Shown: positions 17,851-27,197, counted from the stretch's first letter. The stretch: DNA of 64,000 nt from Synechococcus sp. CB0101 (GCF_000179235.2 NZ_CP039373.1:1767860-1831859), one strand, 5' to 3'. Notes: generated from the letters alone by a model not told the origin. Numbers and translations: made by a program.

Positions 17851-18759
17851 ATGCGCCGCAGTGTGCGAGAAGCGATTGTCGGCTTCACCTTGATCGGCGC
17901 GATCGCCGGAACCGGGTTGTTCTGGTTGTGGTTGCGGGGAGTGTCGGTGGCCAGCCGCACTTGGCATTTTCGGGTGAATTTCGCCGATGCCTCCGGTCTT
18001 GCGGAGCGTTCCGCCGTGACCTACCGCGGCGTGTTGGTGGGCAGCGTGGACAAGCTCACCACCACTTCGGCGGCCGTGGTGGCTGATCTCGAAATCAATG
18101 ACACCTCCCTGCAGCTGCCATTGCCGCTGGTCGCCCAGGTGCAGGAAGCGTCGCTGTTGGGTGGTGACGCCGTGGTGGCCCTGATTGCTCCCAGTCGCCA
18201 ATTGCCGGCGGGCACTCCGGGGCCGACCGCGGCTGATTGCAACCGCAAGCTCACCGTGTGCTCTGGTGCCACCCTCAACGGCGTGAATGCCGCCAGCATC
18301 TCCAGCCTCACCGTGACGATGCAGAAGCTGCTGGAGCAAGTGGATCGCGAAAATCTGGTGCCGGAACTGGCGAAAACCACCCGCAGTTTCGACACCACGG
18401 CCAAGGAAGCCACCAAGTTCATGGAGGACGGCCAGCAGCTGATCAAGGATCTCGAGGCGGCTGTGAAGAGCGCTCAGCCCACCATCGACAACCTCAACGC
18501 CTCTACGGCCAACATCCGCAACTTCACGCGTGCGCTCGACAACCCGAAGACGGTGTCGGAGCTGAAGAACACGGTGACCAACGCTGAGAAACTCACCGAG
18601 CGCTGGAACGAGGTGGGCGGTGATGTGGAAAAACTCACCGCCGATAAGCGCTTCATGGATGGCCTCCGCAGCGTGGGCATTGGCCTCGGCAAGTTCTTCG
18701 ACGAGCTCTACCCAGCCCAGACCGGCAGAGACACACCAGCGGGATCTAGACCCCGCTGA
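17851..18759 (+). CDS. MCE-domain (MlaD/TGD2-like) lipid transport protein
   Basis: A 302-residue protein anchored by one N-terminal helix ([20 protein letters not shown]) and exposed to the periplasm. The MCE domain runs about residues 35-115 and includes [21 protein letters not shown], a typical MCE start. A long alpha-helical, Thr/Lys/Glu-rich segment follows (about 150-290) and probably forms the tube or stalk. It most likely binds glycerolipids carried between envelope membranes, as MlaD and TGD2 do. It is co-transcribed with the ATPase upstream. The 3' end overlaps the convergent chlD gene by 14 bp. Confidence 0.89.
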   Translation: MRRSVREAIVGFTLIGAIAGTGLFWLWLRGVSVASRTWHFRVNFADASGLAERSAVTYRGVLVGSVDKLTTTSAAVVADLEINDTSLQLPLPLVAQVQEASLLGGDAVVALIAPSRQLPAGTPGPTAADCNRKLTVCSGATLNGVNAASISSLTVTMQKLLEQVDRENLVPELAKTTRSFDTTAKEATKFMEDGQQLIKDLEAAVKSAQPTIDNLNASTANIRNFTRALDNPKTVSELKNTVTNAEKLTERWNEVGGDVEKLTADKRFMDGLRSVGIGLGKFFDELYPAQTGRDTPAGSRPR

Positions 18760-20869
18760 TCGCCTCCATCGCGATCGCGGCAATCGCCTGATCGCTGGCC
18801 TTGGGCAGTTGCACGTATTTGCCACCGGCGGCATCGGCCAGGTCTTTGCCCATGCCGCTGCCAATGAACTTGCGCTCGGTGTCGATCACCAGCAGCTTGA
18901 TGCCTAAGGCGCGGTAGCGGCTGGCTACCTGTTTCACCTCTTCTTTGAGGTCTACCGGCTCTTCCCCCTCGAGCTCGGGCTGGCCGAGGGAGCGGCTGAG
19001 GGGTACGTTGCCGCGGCCATCGGTGATCGCCACCACCACCACCTGGCCGAGATCGCCGGTGGCCAGGGCATTGGCGCCCACGCGAGCCGCCTGGGAGAGG
19101 CCATGGGCTAGCGGTGAACCACCGCCGCAGGGCATTGATTCGAGCCGGCGACGGGCGGCGGTGATCGAGCGGGTGGGGGGCAGCAGCACTTCGGCTGCTT
19201 CGCCGCGGAAGGGGATGAGCGCCACTTCATCGCGGTTTTCGTAAGCCTCGGTGAGCAATCGGATCACGGCGCCCTTGGCGCTCTGCATGCGGTTGAGGGC
19301 CATCGAGCCGCTGGCATCCACCAGGAAGATCACCAGGGCACCGGCCTTGCGCTGCAGCTGCTTGGCACGCAGGTCGCCGTCTTCCACCACCACCTTGCGG
19401 TGCGGTTCGCGTTCACGACGGGTTTTCTGATATGGGGCTGCTGCCCGCAGCGTGGCATCCACAGCGATCCTCTTCACCGGGCCGCGGGGCAGCATCGGTT
19501 TCACGTAGCGGCCGCGCGAATCGCTGAACACAACGGCGCGGCTGCCGCTGCCACCGCTCTTGGCTTTGCCGGCGTTGAACAGCAGCAGATCCGGATCGAT
19601 CGCGGTGGCCTCGGGATCGAGCAGAAACTCTTCGGGGATTGAAGGTGGCGCCTGATCCTCGGGGGTCTCCTCTTCGTCTTGGTTGTCGTCGTCGGGTTCG
19701 TCGGGCTCTTGTTCGTTCTCGGGCTGCTCGGGTTCCTCCGGCGGCTGTTCGCCCTGCGGCGGGGGTGGCGGCGGGGGCTCCATGGGCTGATCGGGATCCT
19801 GTGGTGGCAACTGCAGGGCCCGCGGGGCGATCACCAGGCGCACGGCCACCTGCAGATCGTCGGCTTCCACGCGGTCGCGGCCGCTGAGGGCGGCATGGGC
19901 GCGGGCAACGCGCACGGCGTAGAGCTCGCTGCGGTGGCCTTCCACGCCGCCCCGCAGGGCCTCATTCACCAGGTAAGCGATCTGCTCACGGCTGATCTGC
20001 ACATCTGGCAACCATTGGCGCGCCAGCAGCAGTTGGGTGGCGAGGGCGTCGGTGTCCTCCTGGAAGCGCTGGCTGAAGGCTTGGCTGGATTCCGCGTGGC
20101 CCATGGCGCTGCGGGCGATCTCCACCCGCTGCTCCAGCTCCAGCACCTGATTGGCGGAGAGGGCAATGGCAAAGCGATCGAGCAGGTGATCGCGTACGGC
20201 CCCTTCTTCGGGGTTGTAGGTGGCAATCAAAAGGCAGCGGCAGGGGTGGGAGAGGCTCAGCCCCTCACGCTCAATTCGGTTTTCGCCGCTGCTCACCGCC
20301 GCCAGCAGCAGGTTGGTGATGTTGTCGTCGAGCAGGTTGAGCTCGTCGACGTAGAGCACACCCCGGTGCGCTTCCGCGAGCAGGCCCGGCTGAAACACCG
20401 CCTGGCCGCTGGCCAGGGAGGCGGTCACGTCCACCGAGCCCACGAGGCGGTCTTCGGTGATGCCGAGCGGCACCTGCACGAAGGGGGCCGGGATCACCTT
20501 GGTGGGCAGCAGCGCGGCTGTGTCGTCGCCGCTCGGATCCGCACCGAGTTCAGTGAGGCGGCGGCGGGTGGGTTCGTCCCAGTCGTCGGGGCGCTGGGGG
20601 TCGATGTTGAGGGCCGCCGGTGCTGGTTGGCCGGGGGTTGGGCTGCCCAGATCGAGCACGTCGATGGGCGGGAGCAGCGCGTGTAGGCCGCGGGCAAGCA
20701 CCGATTTGCCTGTGCCTCGGCCACCGGCGATCACCACACCGCCCAGGCCCGGATCCACCGCTGCGAGCAGCAGCGCCAGCTTCAGGGTGCCGTGGCCGGT
20801 GATGGCGGCCAGGGGGAAGGCCCGCTGAGCGGCATCATTCGCTGGCTCGGGACGGGCGCTTGCAAGCAT
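18746..20869 (-). CDS. chlD: Magnesium chelatase subunit ChlD
   Basis: A subunit of Mg-chelatase, which inserts Mg2+ into protoporphyrin IX at the first committed step of chlorophyll synthesis. The 707 residues comprise an N-terminal AAA+ domain ([21 protein letters not shown], then [17 protein letters not shown]), a proline-rich and acidic linker at roughly residues 355-410 with a run of prolines and many Glu/Asp, and a C-terminal von Willebrand A domain with the MIDAS motif [11 protein letters not shown]. Length and architecture match cyanobacterial ChlD. Its ATG overlaps the ATG of the divergent membrane-protein gene within a single CATG. Confidence 0.96.
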   Translation of the reverse strand: MLASARPEPANDAAQRAFPLAAITGHGTLKLALLLAAVDPGLGGVVIAGGRGTGKSVLARGLHALLPPIDVLDLGSPTPGQPAPAALNIDPQRPDDWDEPTRRRLTELGADPSGDDTAALLPTKVIPAPFVQVPLGITEDRLVGSVDVTASLASGQAVFQPGLLAEAHRGVLYVDELNLLDDNITNLLLAAVSSGENRIEREGLSLSHPCRCLLIATYNPEEGAVRDHLLDRFAIALSANQVLELEQRVEIARSAMGHAESSQAFSQRFQEDTDALATQLLLARQWLPDVQISREQIAYLVNEALRGGVEGHRSELYAVRVARAHAALSGRDRVEADDLQVAVRLVIAPRALQLPPQDPDQPMEPPPPPPPQGEQPPEEPEQPENEQEPDEPDDDNQDEEETPEDQAPPSIPEEFLLDPEATAIDPDLLLFNAGKAKSGGSGSRAVVFSDSRGRYVKPMLPRGPVKRIAVDATLRAAAPYQKTRREREPHRKVVVEDGDLRAKQLQRKAGALVIFLVDASGSMALNRMQSAKGAVIRLLTEAYENRDEVALIPFRGEAAEVLLPPTRSITAARRRLESMPCGGGSPLAHGLSQAARVGANALATGDLGQVVVVAITDGRGNVPLSRSLGQPELEGEEPVDLKEEVKQVASRYRALGIKLLVIDTERKFIGSGMGKDLADAAGGKYVQLPKASDQAIAAIAMEAISGV

Positions 20870-22481
20870 GGACGGGCGCGACGCACCAAAGGTGGCGACA
20901 AGTCTCTCTGATCAGGTCGGCGCCTGGCGTTGGCGGACCCGAATTGGGCAGGGACTGATTTGTTTTGCCGCCGTGGCTTTGGTGGTGCTGCTGGCGGATT
21001 GCTTCGATACGAATGAGGCCGACAAGTTGCCGCTGGCACTGCAGCGGGTCCGGCCTGATTTTTTGCCGGCTGATTGGTATCTCAATCAGCCCCAACCACA
21101 CCAGTGGCTGTTCCTCGACCTGGCGGGGCGCCTGCTCGATGGCCTCGGGTTCGTAGCCGGGTCCCTGGTGATCCGCCTGGCCGGCTACGCCCTCTGGTGC
21201 TGGGGCGTTGTGGAGCTGGCCATCGAGCTAGGGCTGGCATTGCCCTGGTTGCTGGCGGCCCTGGCCCTGTGGCTGCCGCGTCAGGCGATGGTGGCTGGTG
21301 AGTGGGTATTGGGATCGGCGGAACCCAAAACCTTTGCCTATGGCTTGCTGCTGCTGGCGTTTGTGAGCTGGCGGCGGGGCCGATCGGGTTGGGGTGGATT
21401 GCAGGCGGGCCTGGCCTGCTCGGCCCATGTGCTCGTGGGTGGTTATGGAGCGATCACGTTGGGTGCCCTGGCCTGGATCCGATCTCCTCAGCACCGCTGG
21501 CGTTGGTGGCTGGCGTTGGCTGGTGCACTGCTGGGTGCCTTTGCGCTCTACCAACCTGTGCTGGGTCGGCTGACGGAACTGGCGGCCTCCATGCCGGATC
21601 AGGCCCAGAGTTTCAGTGCTGATTGGCTGTACGTGGCGTTCCGCCATCCGCACCATCTGATGCCCGCCAGCTGGCGGGCCGGTTGGTTTGGGGTGGTTGT
21701 GGTGTTGCTGGGTTGGGGCTGGTTGGGCCGCTGGCTGGATCGTGGCGCTGATCTGAGGCTTCCCGCCGCTGATCTGGAGGCCTGCCGTGAGTTGTGGCTG
21801 TGGTCGGCCCTGGCGCTGGTGCCCTTTGGCCTGGGTTTGCTGGTGAGCCTGGTGGATCCCGATGGCTTGTTGATTCAGCTCTATCCCTTCCGCTTCGCCG
21901 ACACGCTGGTGCCGCTGGCCTTGGTGTTGGTGTTGGCCCGTGCTCTGCAGACGCTGGTGCCGTTGCCGGGTCGGCTGGTTGCCGTTGGCCTTCCGGTGCT
22001 GCTGGGGGTGGCTGCGGTGCTCTCCACCCATGGCTCGGTGCTTCGCCCTTGGCAGGCCTATGCCCTGCCCGCCGATAAAGCAGAGGTTTATGCGGCGTTG
22101 ATAGCCCGCACCCCTCAAGGCGGGCGGGTGTTGACACCGCCTGGTGGGTTCTCGGATCTGGCCCTGCGAACCCGCCGCGCTCAGGTGGTGCAATTCCGCC
22201 AGGTTCCCGGCTCGATGCGTTTGCTGGGTGAGTGGTCGAACCGGCTGGCGGAGTTGTCGGGCGGCGAGGCGGTGTTGCGAGCAGGACCGGGCGGGGCGGC
22301 GGCTGAGCGGCGGTTGGTGGAGGCCTACAGCCAGCTCCAGCCCGAGCAGCTGGCCGCCCTGGCGCGCGGCTATGGCGTGGTGGCTGTGGTGACCCGCGAG
22401 GGTCAGGCGGGGCCCCCGGGGTGGCAGCGGGCTGTGCAGGCTTCGCCGTGGTGGCTTTGGCTGCCGGGATCACCAACGTGA
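20868..22481 (+). CDS. Polytopic membrane protein of unknown function
   Basis: A 537-residue integral membrane protein with about nine or ten hydrophobic segments, starting with [17 protein letters not shown]. It ends in a soluble domain of about 120 residues containing [19 protein letters not shown] and [16 protein letters not shown]. The layout (membrane region, then a domain whose first block resembles a sugar- or phosphate-handling loop) recalls the DUF6798-type proteins of cyanobacteria and some membrane glycosyltransferases, but no catalytic motif is certain. The ATG at 20868 overlaps the chlD start in CATG; a GTG at 20892 is an alternative that would free a little promoter space. The stop overlaps the folK start as GTGA. 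It is probably envelope-related. Confidence 0.8.
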   Translation: MDGRDAPKVATSLSDQVGAWRWRTRIGQGLICFAAVALVVLLADCFDTNEADKLPLALQRVRPDFLPADWYLNQPQPHQWLFLDLAGRLLDGLGFVAGSLVIRLAGYALWCWGVVELAIELGLALPWLLAALALWLPRQAMVAGEWVLGSAEPKTFAYGLLLLAFVSWRRGRSGWGGLQAGLACSAHVLVGGYGAITLGALAWIRSPQHRWRWWLALAGALLGAFALYQPVLGRLTELAASMPDQAQSFSADWLYVAFRHPHHLMPASWRAGWFGVVVVLLGWGWLGRWLDRGADLRLPAADLEACRELWLWSALALVPFGLGLLVSLVDPDGLLIQLYPFRFADTLVPLALVLVLARALQTLVPLPGRLVAVGLPVLLGVAAVLSTHGSVLRPWQAYALPADKAEVYAALIARTPQGGRVLTPPGGFSDLALRTRRAQVVQFRQVPGSMRLLGEWSNRLAELSGGEAVLRAGPGGAAAERRLVEAYSQLQPEQLAALARGYGVVAVVTREGQAGPPGWQRAVQASPWWLWLPGSPT

Positions 22482-23026
22482 TCGAGCCTCTTGACAGCAG
22501 GGGTGCCGCCCTGGTGATTGGTCTGGGCGCCAATCTGCCCAGCCCGGCTGGCGAACCCAGCGAGACGCTGAGGGCTGTTCGCCCTCAGCTCGAGAGCTTG
22601 CTGTCGACCTGGGCGGGTGATGCATGCCTGCTGCACTGGTCGCCGCTGGTGCGCACCGCTCCGGTGGGCGGTCCTCCCGGTCAGCCGGATTACGTGAATG
22701 CTGCGTTGGTGGTTCGTCTGGTGCGGCTGCCGAGCCACTCCGCTGCCCTCGAGCTCCTGCAGGGGTTGCAGCAACTCGAGCTCGCCTTTGGCCGGCAACG
22801 GCTGGAGCATTGGGGCCCGCGCAGCCTGGATCTCGATCTGCTGTGGTGGGGTGATCTCAGGGTGGAGGAGCTTGAACTTCAGCTCCCTCATCCCCGCTGG
22901 CACCAGCGCGCCTTCGTGCTGGCGCCACTGCTGGCGATCGAGCGCAAAACGCCGTTCCCGCTGCCAACGGGCTACCCGCCCCTAGCCGCTTTGCTGGAGG
23001 CCACCCAGTCTCACTCAGCCGATTAG
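22478..23026 (+). CDS. folK: 6-hydroxymethyl-7,8-dihydropterin pyrophosphokinase
   Basis: Transfers pyrophosphate from ATP to 6-hydroxymethyl-dihydropterin in folate biosynthesis. Signature blocks are VIGLGANLPSPAGEP, VRTAPVGGPPGQPDYVNAAL, LELAFGRQRLEHWGPRSLDL with DLDLLWWGD (metal-binding aspartates), and LPHPRWHQRAFVLAPL. The GTG at 22478 overlaps the upstream stop (GTGA) and gives 182 residues, normal for the family. A reading starting at 22421 lies inside the upstream gene. Confidence 0.94.
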   Translation: MIEPLDSRGAALVIGLGANLPSPAGEPSETLRAVRPQLESLLSTWAGDACLLHWSPLVRTAPVGGPPGQPDYVNAALVVRLVRLPSHSAALELLQGLQQLELAFGRQRLEHWGPRSLDLDLLWWGDLRVEELELQLPHPRWHQRAFVLAPLLAIERKTPFPLPTGYPPLAALLEATQSHSAD

Positions 23027-23030
23027 TCGG

Positions 23031-23429
23031 TCACCAGATCACGGGCACGCCGTGGCCGCGCAGGGCTAGATCGCTGCTCACCAGACTCAGTCCTTCGCTT
23101 TGCGCCTGGGCCAGCAGACATCGGTCCGCAGCATCCGGTTGGGGGTGTTTGCCGCGCGTGTGCCACTGACCCGCCAGCAGGCTGTGTTGCGCGTGGATGG
23201 CCAGGATTGCAAAGCCCTCATCCAGTACCAGTTGGGGGAGCTCCCAAACCACGGGAGCTAGCTCTGGCAACTCCCCGTTCTCCACCGCGCGGCTGAGCTC
23301 CCAAAGGGTGGCTGCACTCACGACCACCGGCTGATCCAGTGCTTGCAGCAACGCCTGCACCTTGGAGGAGAGCAGTGCAGGGCAGCACCACCACCACAGC
23401 AGAACGTGGCTATCGAGTAGAAGCTTCAT
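23031..23429 (-). CDS. PIN-domain toxin (VapC-like RNase)
   Basis: A 132-residue PIN-fold protein, the probable toxin of a type II toxin-antitoxin pair; such toxins are Mg2+-dependent RNases. Acidic residues expected in the active site are visible: Asp6 in MKLLLDSHVLLWW, the glutamate in SAATLWELSRAVENG, the aspartates in PQPDAADRCLLAQA and the late aspartate in LVSSDLALRG. The sequence is typical of the PIN proteins paired with Phd/YefM antitoxins. Its ATG overlaps the antitoxin stop (ATGA), so translation is coupled. The 3' end lies 4 bp from the convergent folK stop. Confidence 0.9.
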   Translation of the reverse strand: MKLLLDSHVLLWWWCCPALLSSKVQALLQALDQPVVVSAATLWELSRAVENGELPELAPVVWELPQLVLDEGFAILAIHAQHSLLAGQWHTRGKHPQPDAADRCLLAQAQSEGLSLVSSDLALRGHGVPVIW

Positions 23430-23650
23430 CGGCGCAACAGCACGCGTGGATCCCGCAGCGGGCCGAGCGGCCGTAAGCGACCTGGTTGTCGTTGAGGCGG
23501 CTGCGCTGGCCGGGGCAGCGGAAGCAGCTGAGCCCAGGGCTCCCCATATTTCGTGAGGACGAATCGTTCACCGGCGTGAGCGCGATCCATCAGCTCCGCC
23601 AGGCCTTGCCGCGCGGCATGGGCGTTGATGCGCTGGGCTGGGGTGTTCAT
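23426..23650 (-). CDS. Phd/YefM-type antitoxin
   Basis: A 74-residue antitoxin that would bind the operon's operator through its N-terminal half and neutralise the PIN toxin with its C-terminal tail. The Phd/YefM core is RINAHAARQGLAELMDRAHA followed by GERFVLTKYGEPWAQLLPL. The tail from about residue 46 is unusually rich in proline and arginine and is probably disordered until toxin-bound. The ATG at 23650 is preceded by GGTGTT-like tandem repeats (seen on the plus strand). A long inverted repeat 28-73 bp upstream is a likely operator. A longer reading to 24121 is antisense to the Nudix gene and is rejected. Confidence 0.88.
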   Translation of the reverse strand: MNTPAQRINAHAARQGLAELMDRAHAGERFVLTKYGEPWAQLLPLPRPAQPPQRQPGRLRPLGPLRDPRVLLRR

Positions 23651-23677
23651 GGTGTTTGGTGTTGGTGTTGGCGGGTG

Positions 23678-23723
23678 TCCATGGGTGGGCCCACCGTCTG
23701 GGAGATGTGGTCCCACCCATGGA
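23678..23723. promoter_or_regulatory. 17-bp inverted repeat upstream of the toxin-antitoxin pair (candidate operator)
   Basis: The arms TCCATGGGTGGGCCCAC (23678-23694) and GTGGTCCCACCCATGGA (23707-23723) are reverse complements except at one position, with a 12-base spacer. They lie 28-73 bp upstream of the antitoxin ATG and over 120 bp from the Nudix start. Type II antitoxins usually repress through palindromes in this position. The absence of a T-run argues against a terminator. Confidence 0.6.
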
Positions 23724-23846
23724 GAGCGATGGCTGACGCCATGGCTTCTGCCACTCGCCGTTAACGGCAGTGTTCCCAGCACTGCCACGCCGCTGCCCAG
23801 CCGCCCCTGCGAAGCTGGCGGGCAACACCGCATCGCCGCTGCTGCC

Positions 23847-24410
23847 ATGGCGCCCCTGCCCGCTCCGGAACCCGCGCGCCATCTGGAGACCACCGCCAGC
23901 CTCGATGCTCGCAAGCTGCGTTTTGAGATCAACCGCGTGCAGCTGCCCATGGGCGTGGAGGGCAGCTTTGGCGTGATCAAGCACCCCGGCGCCTCCCTGG
24001 CCGTGCCGGTGCTCGCCGATGGCCGGGTGGTGGTGCTGCGCCAATACCGCTTTGCGGTGGCCACGCGCTTGCTGGAGTTCCCCGCCGGCACCCTGGATCC
24101 GGGCGAAACACCCCTCTCCACGATGCAGCGGGAACTGCAGGAAGAAGCCGGCTACAGCGCCACCCGCTGGGATGCGCTCGGGGCGATGCTGCCCTGCCCC
24201 GGCTATTCCGATGAGGTGATTCACCTCTTCCTGGCCCGCGATCTCACGGAGCTGAGCGATCGCCCTGCCGGCGACGACGACGAAGACCTCGAGGTGGTGT
24301 TGATGACGCCGGCTGAGCTCGATGCCGCCATCGCCAGCGGCGATGAATATCTCGATGGCAAGAGCGTTACCGCCTGGTTCCGGGCCAAGCAGCTGCTCGA
24401 GCTGGCATGA
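23847..24410 (+). CDS. Nudix hydrolase, ADP-ribose pyrophosphatase-like
   Basis: A 187-residue Nudix enzyme probably cleaving ADP-ribose or a similar nucleoside-diphosphate sugar. The Nudix box is complete: GTLDPGETPLSTMQRELQEE followed by AGY, fitting G-x5-E-x7-REL-x-EE-x-G. The upstream context (VLADGRVVVLRQYRFAVATRL then LEFPAGTLD) is typical of the ADP-ribose pyrophosphatase subgroup. The ATG at 23847 starts MAPLPAPEPARHLET; longer frames extend into the antitoxin operator region. Its stop overlaps the ATG of the photolyase gene (ATGA). Confidence 0.9.
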   Translation: MAPLPAPEPARHLETTASLDARKLRFEINRVQLPMGVEGSFGVIKHPGASLAVPVLADGRVVVLRQYRFAVATRLLEFPAGTLDPGETPLSTMQRELQEEAGYSATRWDALGAMLPCPGYSDEVIHLFLARDLTELSDRPAGDDDEDLEVVLMTPAELDAAIASGDEYLDGKSVTAWFRAKQLLELA

Positions 24411-25939
24411 GCGCGGAACGCTGGCTGTTCTGGCATCGGCGCGACCTGCGCCTCGCCGACAACCTGGGCTTGGCCACCGCCGCTGCCGCCACTCCCGCGG
24501 TGACCGGCGTGTTTGTGCTCGATCCAGCCATCCTCGGCGCTCCGGATATGGCGCCGGCGCGGGTGTGGTTCCTGCTCGAGAGCCTGAGGGAGCTGCAGCA
24601 GAGCTGGCGCGAGGCCGGCAGCCGACTGTTCGTGCTCGAAGGGGATCCGGAGCAGGTGCTGCCCCAGTTGGCGGAAGCCTTAGCGGCGCCGGTTGTGGCC
24701 TGGAACCGGGATGTGGAGCCCTACGGCCGTGCCCGTGATCGGCGCGTGGCGGCGGCGTTGCAGGCCGCCGGCCGCAAGGTGCTCGTGGATTGGGATCAGC
24801 TGCTGGTGGCGCCGGAGGCGCTGAAAACCGGCGGCGGCGATCCCTATCGCGTCTATGGCCCCTTCCTGCGCAACTGGCGCGGCCAGGTGGAGCGCAAGGC
24901 AGCGGCGGGTTCCGCTCTCAGCGGTGGCGTGGAGCCCGTGGCAGCGCCGGCTGGCCTGGTGGATCTGGATCCAGAGGCCTTGCCGGAACCGCGCTCAGCG
25001 CTGTGGGCGCAGCTGCCGCTGCGCGACAGCCTCCCCACGCTGGAGGAGCTAAGCCAAGCGTTTGACGGGGGTGACTTGTGCCCATGCCGGCCTGGAGAGG
25101 CCGCCGCTTTGGTGCAACTGCAGGCCTTCTGTGATGGCGGTGGTGCATCCAGCAGCCGCATTCCGTTGTTCGCCTACGAGCCCGGCCGCAACATGCCGGG
25201 TGAGGCCGGCACCTCAGGGTTGAGTGCGGCGCTCAAGTTCGGCACCCTGAGCCCGCGCCAGGCCTGGGCCGCGGCGCAGCAAGCCCGCCAGGTGGCGGAA
25301 GCCTTGGGCGGCGCTGAAGAAGCCATCGCCTCGATCGGAGTGTGGGAGCAGGAACTGGCCTGGCGCGAGTTTTATCAACAGGCGCTGTTCCATTTCCCTG
25401 AGTTGGCGGAGGGGCCCTACCGGCCCCAGTGGCGGCAGTTCCCCTGGGACAACCACCAGGGCCATTACGAAGCCTGGTGCGAGGGCCTCACGGGCATGCC
25501 GATCATCGATGCAGCCATGCGCCAGCTCAACGAGAGCGGTTGGATGCACAATCGTTGCCGCATGATCGTGGCCTCCTATCTGGTGAAGGATCTGATCTGC
25601 GACTGGCGCTGGGGCGAGACCGCCTTCATGCAGCGTCTGGTGGATGGGGATCTAGCTGCCAACAACGGCGGCTGGCAGTGGAGCGCCAGCAGTGGCATGG
25701 ACCCGAAGCCGCTGCGCATCTTCAACCCCGCCACCCAGGCCAGCAAGTTTGATCCCACGGGCGCCTACATCCGCCATTGGCTGCCAGAGCTGCGCCATGT
25801 GAACACCAAAGACCTGCTCAGCGGCGAGATCGCACCGATGGAGCGCCGCGGCTATCCAGCCCAGGTGGTGAGCCACAAGAAGCAGCAGGCGCGCTTTAAG
25901 GCGCTCTACGCCTCCTTGCCGAAACCGGGCGCCGCTTAG
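24407..25939 (+). CDS. phrA: Deoxyribodipyrimidine photolyase
   Basis: A class I FAD photolyase (510 residues) that uses light to repair cyclobutane pyrimidine dimers. The N-terminal alpha/beta antenna domain starts LFWHRRDLRLADNLGLATAA. The catalytic FAD domain includes WEQELAWREFYQQALFHFP, GLTGMPIIDAAMRQLNESGW, MHNRCRMIVASYLVKDLICD and DGDLAANNGGWQWSASSGMD, with the Trp residues of the electron-transfer chain. Length is normal. It begins inside the Nudix stop codon, and its own stop overlaps the convergent aminotransferase gene by 4 bp. Confidence 0.95.
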   Translation: MSAERWLFWHRRDLRLADNLGLATAAAATPAVTGVFVLDPAILGAPDMAPARVWFLLESLRELQQSWREAGSRLFVLEGDPEQVLPQLAEALAAPVVAWNRDVEPYGRARDRRVAAALQAAGRKVLVDWDQLLVAPEALKTGGGDPYRVYGPFLRNWRGQVERKAAAGSALSGGVEPVAAPAGLVDLDPEALPEPRSALWAQLPLRDSLPTLEELSQAFDGGDLCPCRPGEAAALVQLQAFCDGGGASSSRIPLFAYEPGRNMPGEAGTSGLSAALKFGTLSPRQAWAAAQQARQVAEALGGAEEAIASIGVWEQELAWREFYQQALFHFPELAEGPYRPQWRQFPWDNHQGHYEAWCEGLTGMPIIDAAMRQLNESGWMHNRCRMIVASYLVKDLICDWRWGETAFMQRLVDGDLAANNGGWQWSASSGMDPKPLRIFNPATQASKFDPTGAYIRHWLPELRHVNTKDLLSGEIAPMERRGYPAQVVSHKKQQARFKALYASLPKPGAA

Positions 25940-27159
25940 GCGGCTACGGCTGTTGCGGGAGTGCCGCCGGCCTTTGCTGCGGCGCAAAGCCCTCGCAGCT
26001 CCTCGATCACCTGTTGCTGCTGCACGCTGCTGAGCTCTGGGAAGATCGGCAGGCTGAGCACTTCTGAACAGAGCCGCTCGGTGACCGGCAGGGAGCCGGG
26101 CTCGTAGCCCAGGTGGGCATAGGCCGGTTGGCGGTGGATGGGAATCGGGTAGTAAATGATCGTGGTCACCCCGGCTTCCTGGAGCTGGTGCTTGAGCCAG
26201 TCGCGGCAGCAGGCTTCTGGCAGGCCGAAGCTGGCGCTGTCTGAAGACGGTGTGCAGCTCTGGTTGCAGGCGGGGGTGGGGTTACAGGCGGGCACGCGCA
26301 CCACGAACTGGTTCCAGCTGTGGCCGTCTGGTCCGGCTTCCGGCAGCTGGATCGTGCCGGCCTCGGTGAGTTGGCTGCGGTAGCGGGCGGCGATGCTGCG
26401 GCGCAGATCGATCCAGCGCTCCAGATGCGGCAGCTTCACGTTGAGCACCGCGGCCTGGATGGCATCAAGGCGGCTGTTGTAGCCGAGCTCGGTGTGTAGG
26501 TAGCGGCGAGGCATGCCGTGTACGGCCAACTCGCGCATGCGCTGGGCCAGGGCGTCGTCGTGGCAGGTGACGGCGCCGCCATCGCCGGCGCCCCCCAGAT
26601 TCTTGGTGGGGAAGAAGCTGAAGCAGCCCACATCGCCCCAGCTGCCCACGGGCTTGCCGGCCCAGCTGGCGCCGCTGGCCTGGGCGCAGTCTTCCACCAC
26701 CTGTAAGCCATGGCGCGCGGCGATGGCGCAGACGCGCTCCATATCCACCGGGCGGCCGAATAAGTGCACCGGCAGCAGCACCTTGGTGGCGGGGGTGATC
26801 GCGGCCTCGAGCTGCTCGAGGTTGATTAGGTAGGAGCTCTCCTCCACATCCACGAACACCGGCGTGGCGCCCACGGCGCTGATCGCTTCGGCGGTGGCGA
26901 AGAAGCTGAACGAGCAGGTAATCACTTCATCGCCGGGTCCCACGCCCAGGCCGCGCAGGGCCAGGATCAGCGCGTCGGTGCCGCTGTTGCAGCCCACGGC
27001 GTGGGAGGTGCCCACCGCTTTGGCAAAGGCTTGTTCGAAGGCGGCGATCACGCCTCCACCGATGTATTGGCCGCTGCGCAACACCTGCAGAACGGCGGCA
27101 TCAAGCTGCTCGCCCAGCGCATCGAGCTGCTCGGTGAGGCTGAAAGGGGGCACCTGCAT
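25936..27159 (-). CDS. DegT/DnrJ/EryC1/StrS-family aminotransferase
   Basis: A PLP-dependent sugar aminotransferase (407 residues) of the kind that places an amino group on nucleotide-linked keto-sugars. The PLP lysine is in FFPTKNLGGAGDGGA (about residue 186), with upstream signature CNSGTDALILALRGLGVGPGDE, FVDVEESSYLINLEQ and VVEDCAQASGASW. The C-terminal YYPIPIHRQPAY block is intact. An unusual cysteine-rich insertion sits at about residues 291-318 (ACNPTPACNQSC then TPSSDS). The ATG at 27159 is chosen because the extension to 27231 overlaps the thioredoxin-like gene. The product may feed surface glycan synthesis; the exact sugar is unknown. Confidence 0.9.
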   Translation of the reverse strand: MQVPPFSLTEQLDALGEQLDAAVLQVLRSGQYIGGGVIAAFEQAFAKAVGTSHAVGCNSGTDALILALRGLGVGPGDEVITCSFSFFATAEAISAVGATPVFVDVEESSYLINLEQLEAAITPATKVLLPVHLFGRPVDMERVCAIAARHGLQVVEDCAQASGASWAGKPVGSWGDVGCFSFFPTKNLGGAGDGGAVTCHDDALAQRMRELAVHGMPRRYLHTELGYNSRLDAIQAAVLNVKLPHLERWIDLRRSIAARYRSQLTEAGTIQLPEAGPDGHSWNQFVVRVPACNPTPACNQSCTPSSDSASFGLPEACCRDWLKHQLQEAGVTTIIYYPIPIHRQPAYAHLGYEPGSLPVTERLCSEVLSLPIFPELSSVQQQQVIEELRGLCAAAKAGGTPATAVAA

Positions 27160-27197
27160 GAAGGCAACCTTAAGACGCCTGTTCGGATCCCCGATCC

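Noticed and set aside
23651-23676. Short GGTGTT-like tandem repeats upstream of the antitoxin
   Set aside because: Only a few imperfect units; too short for a CRISPR or minisatellite call.
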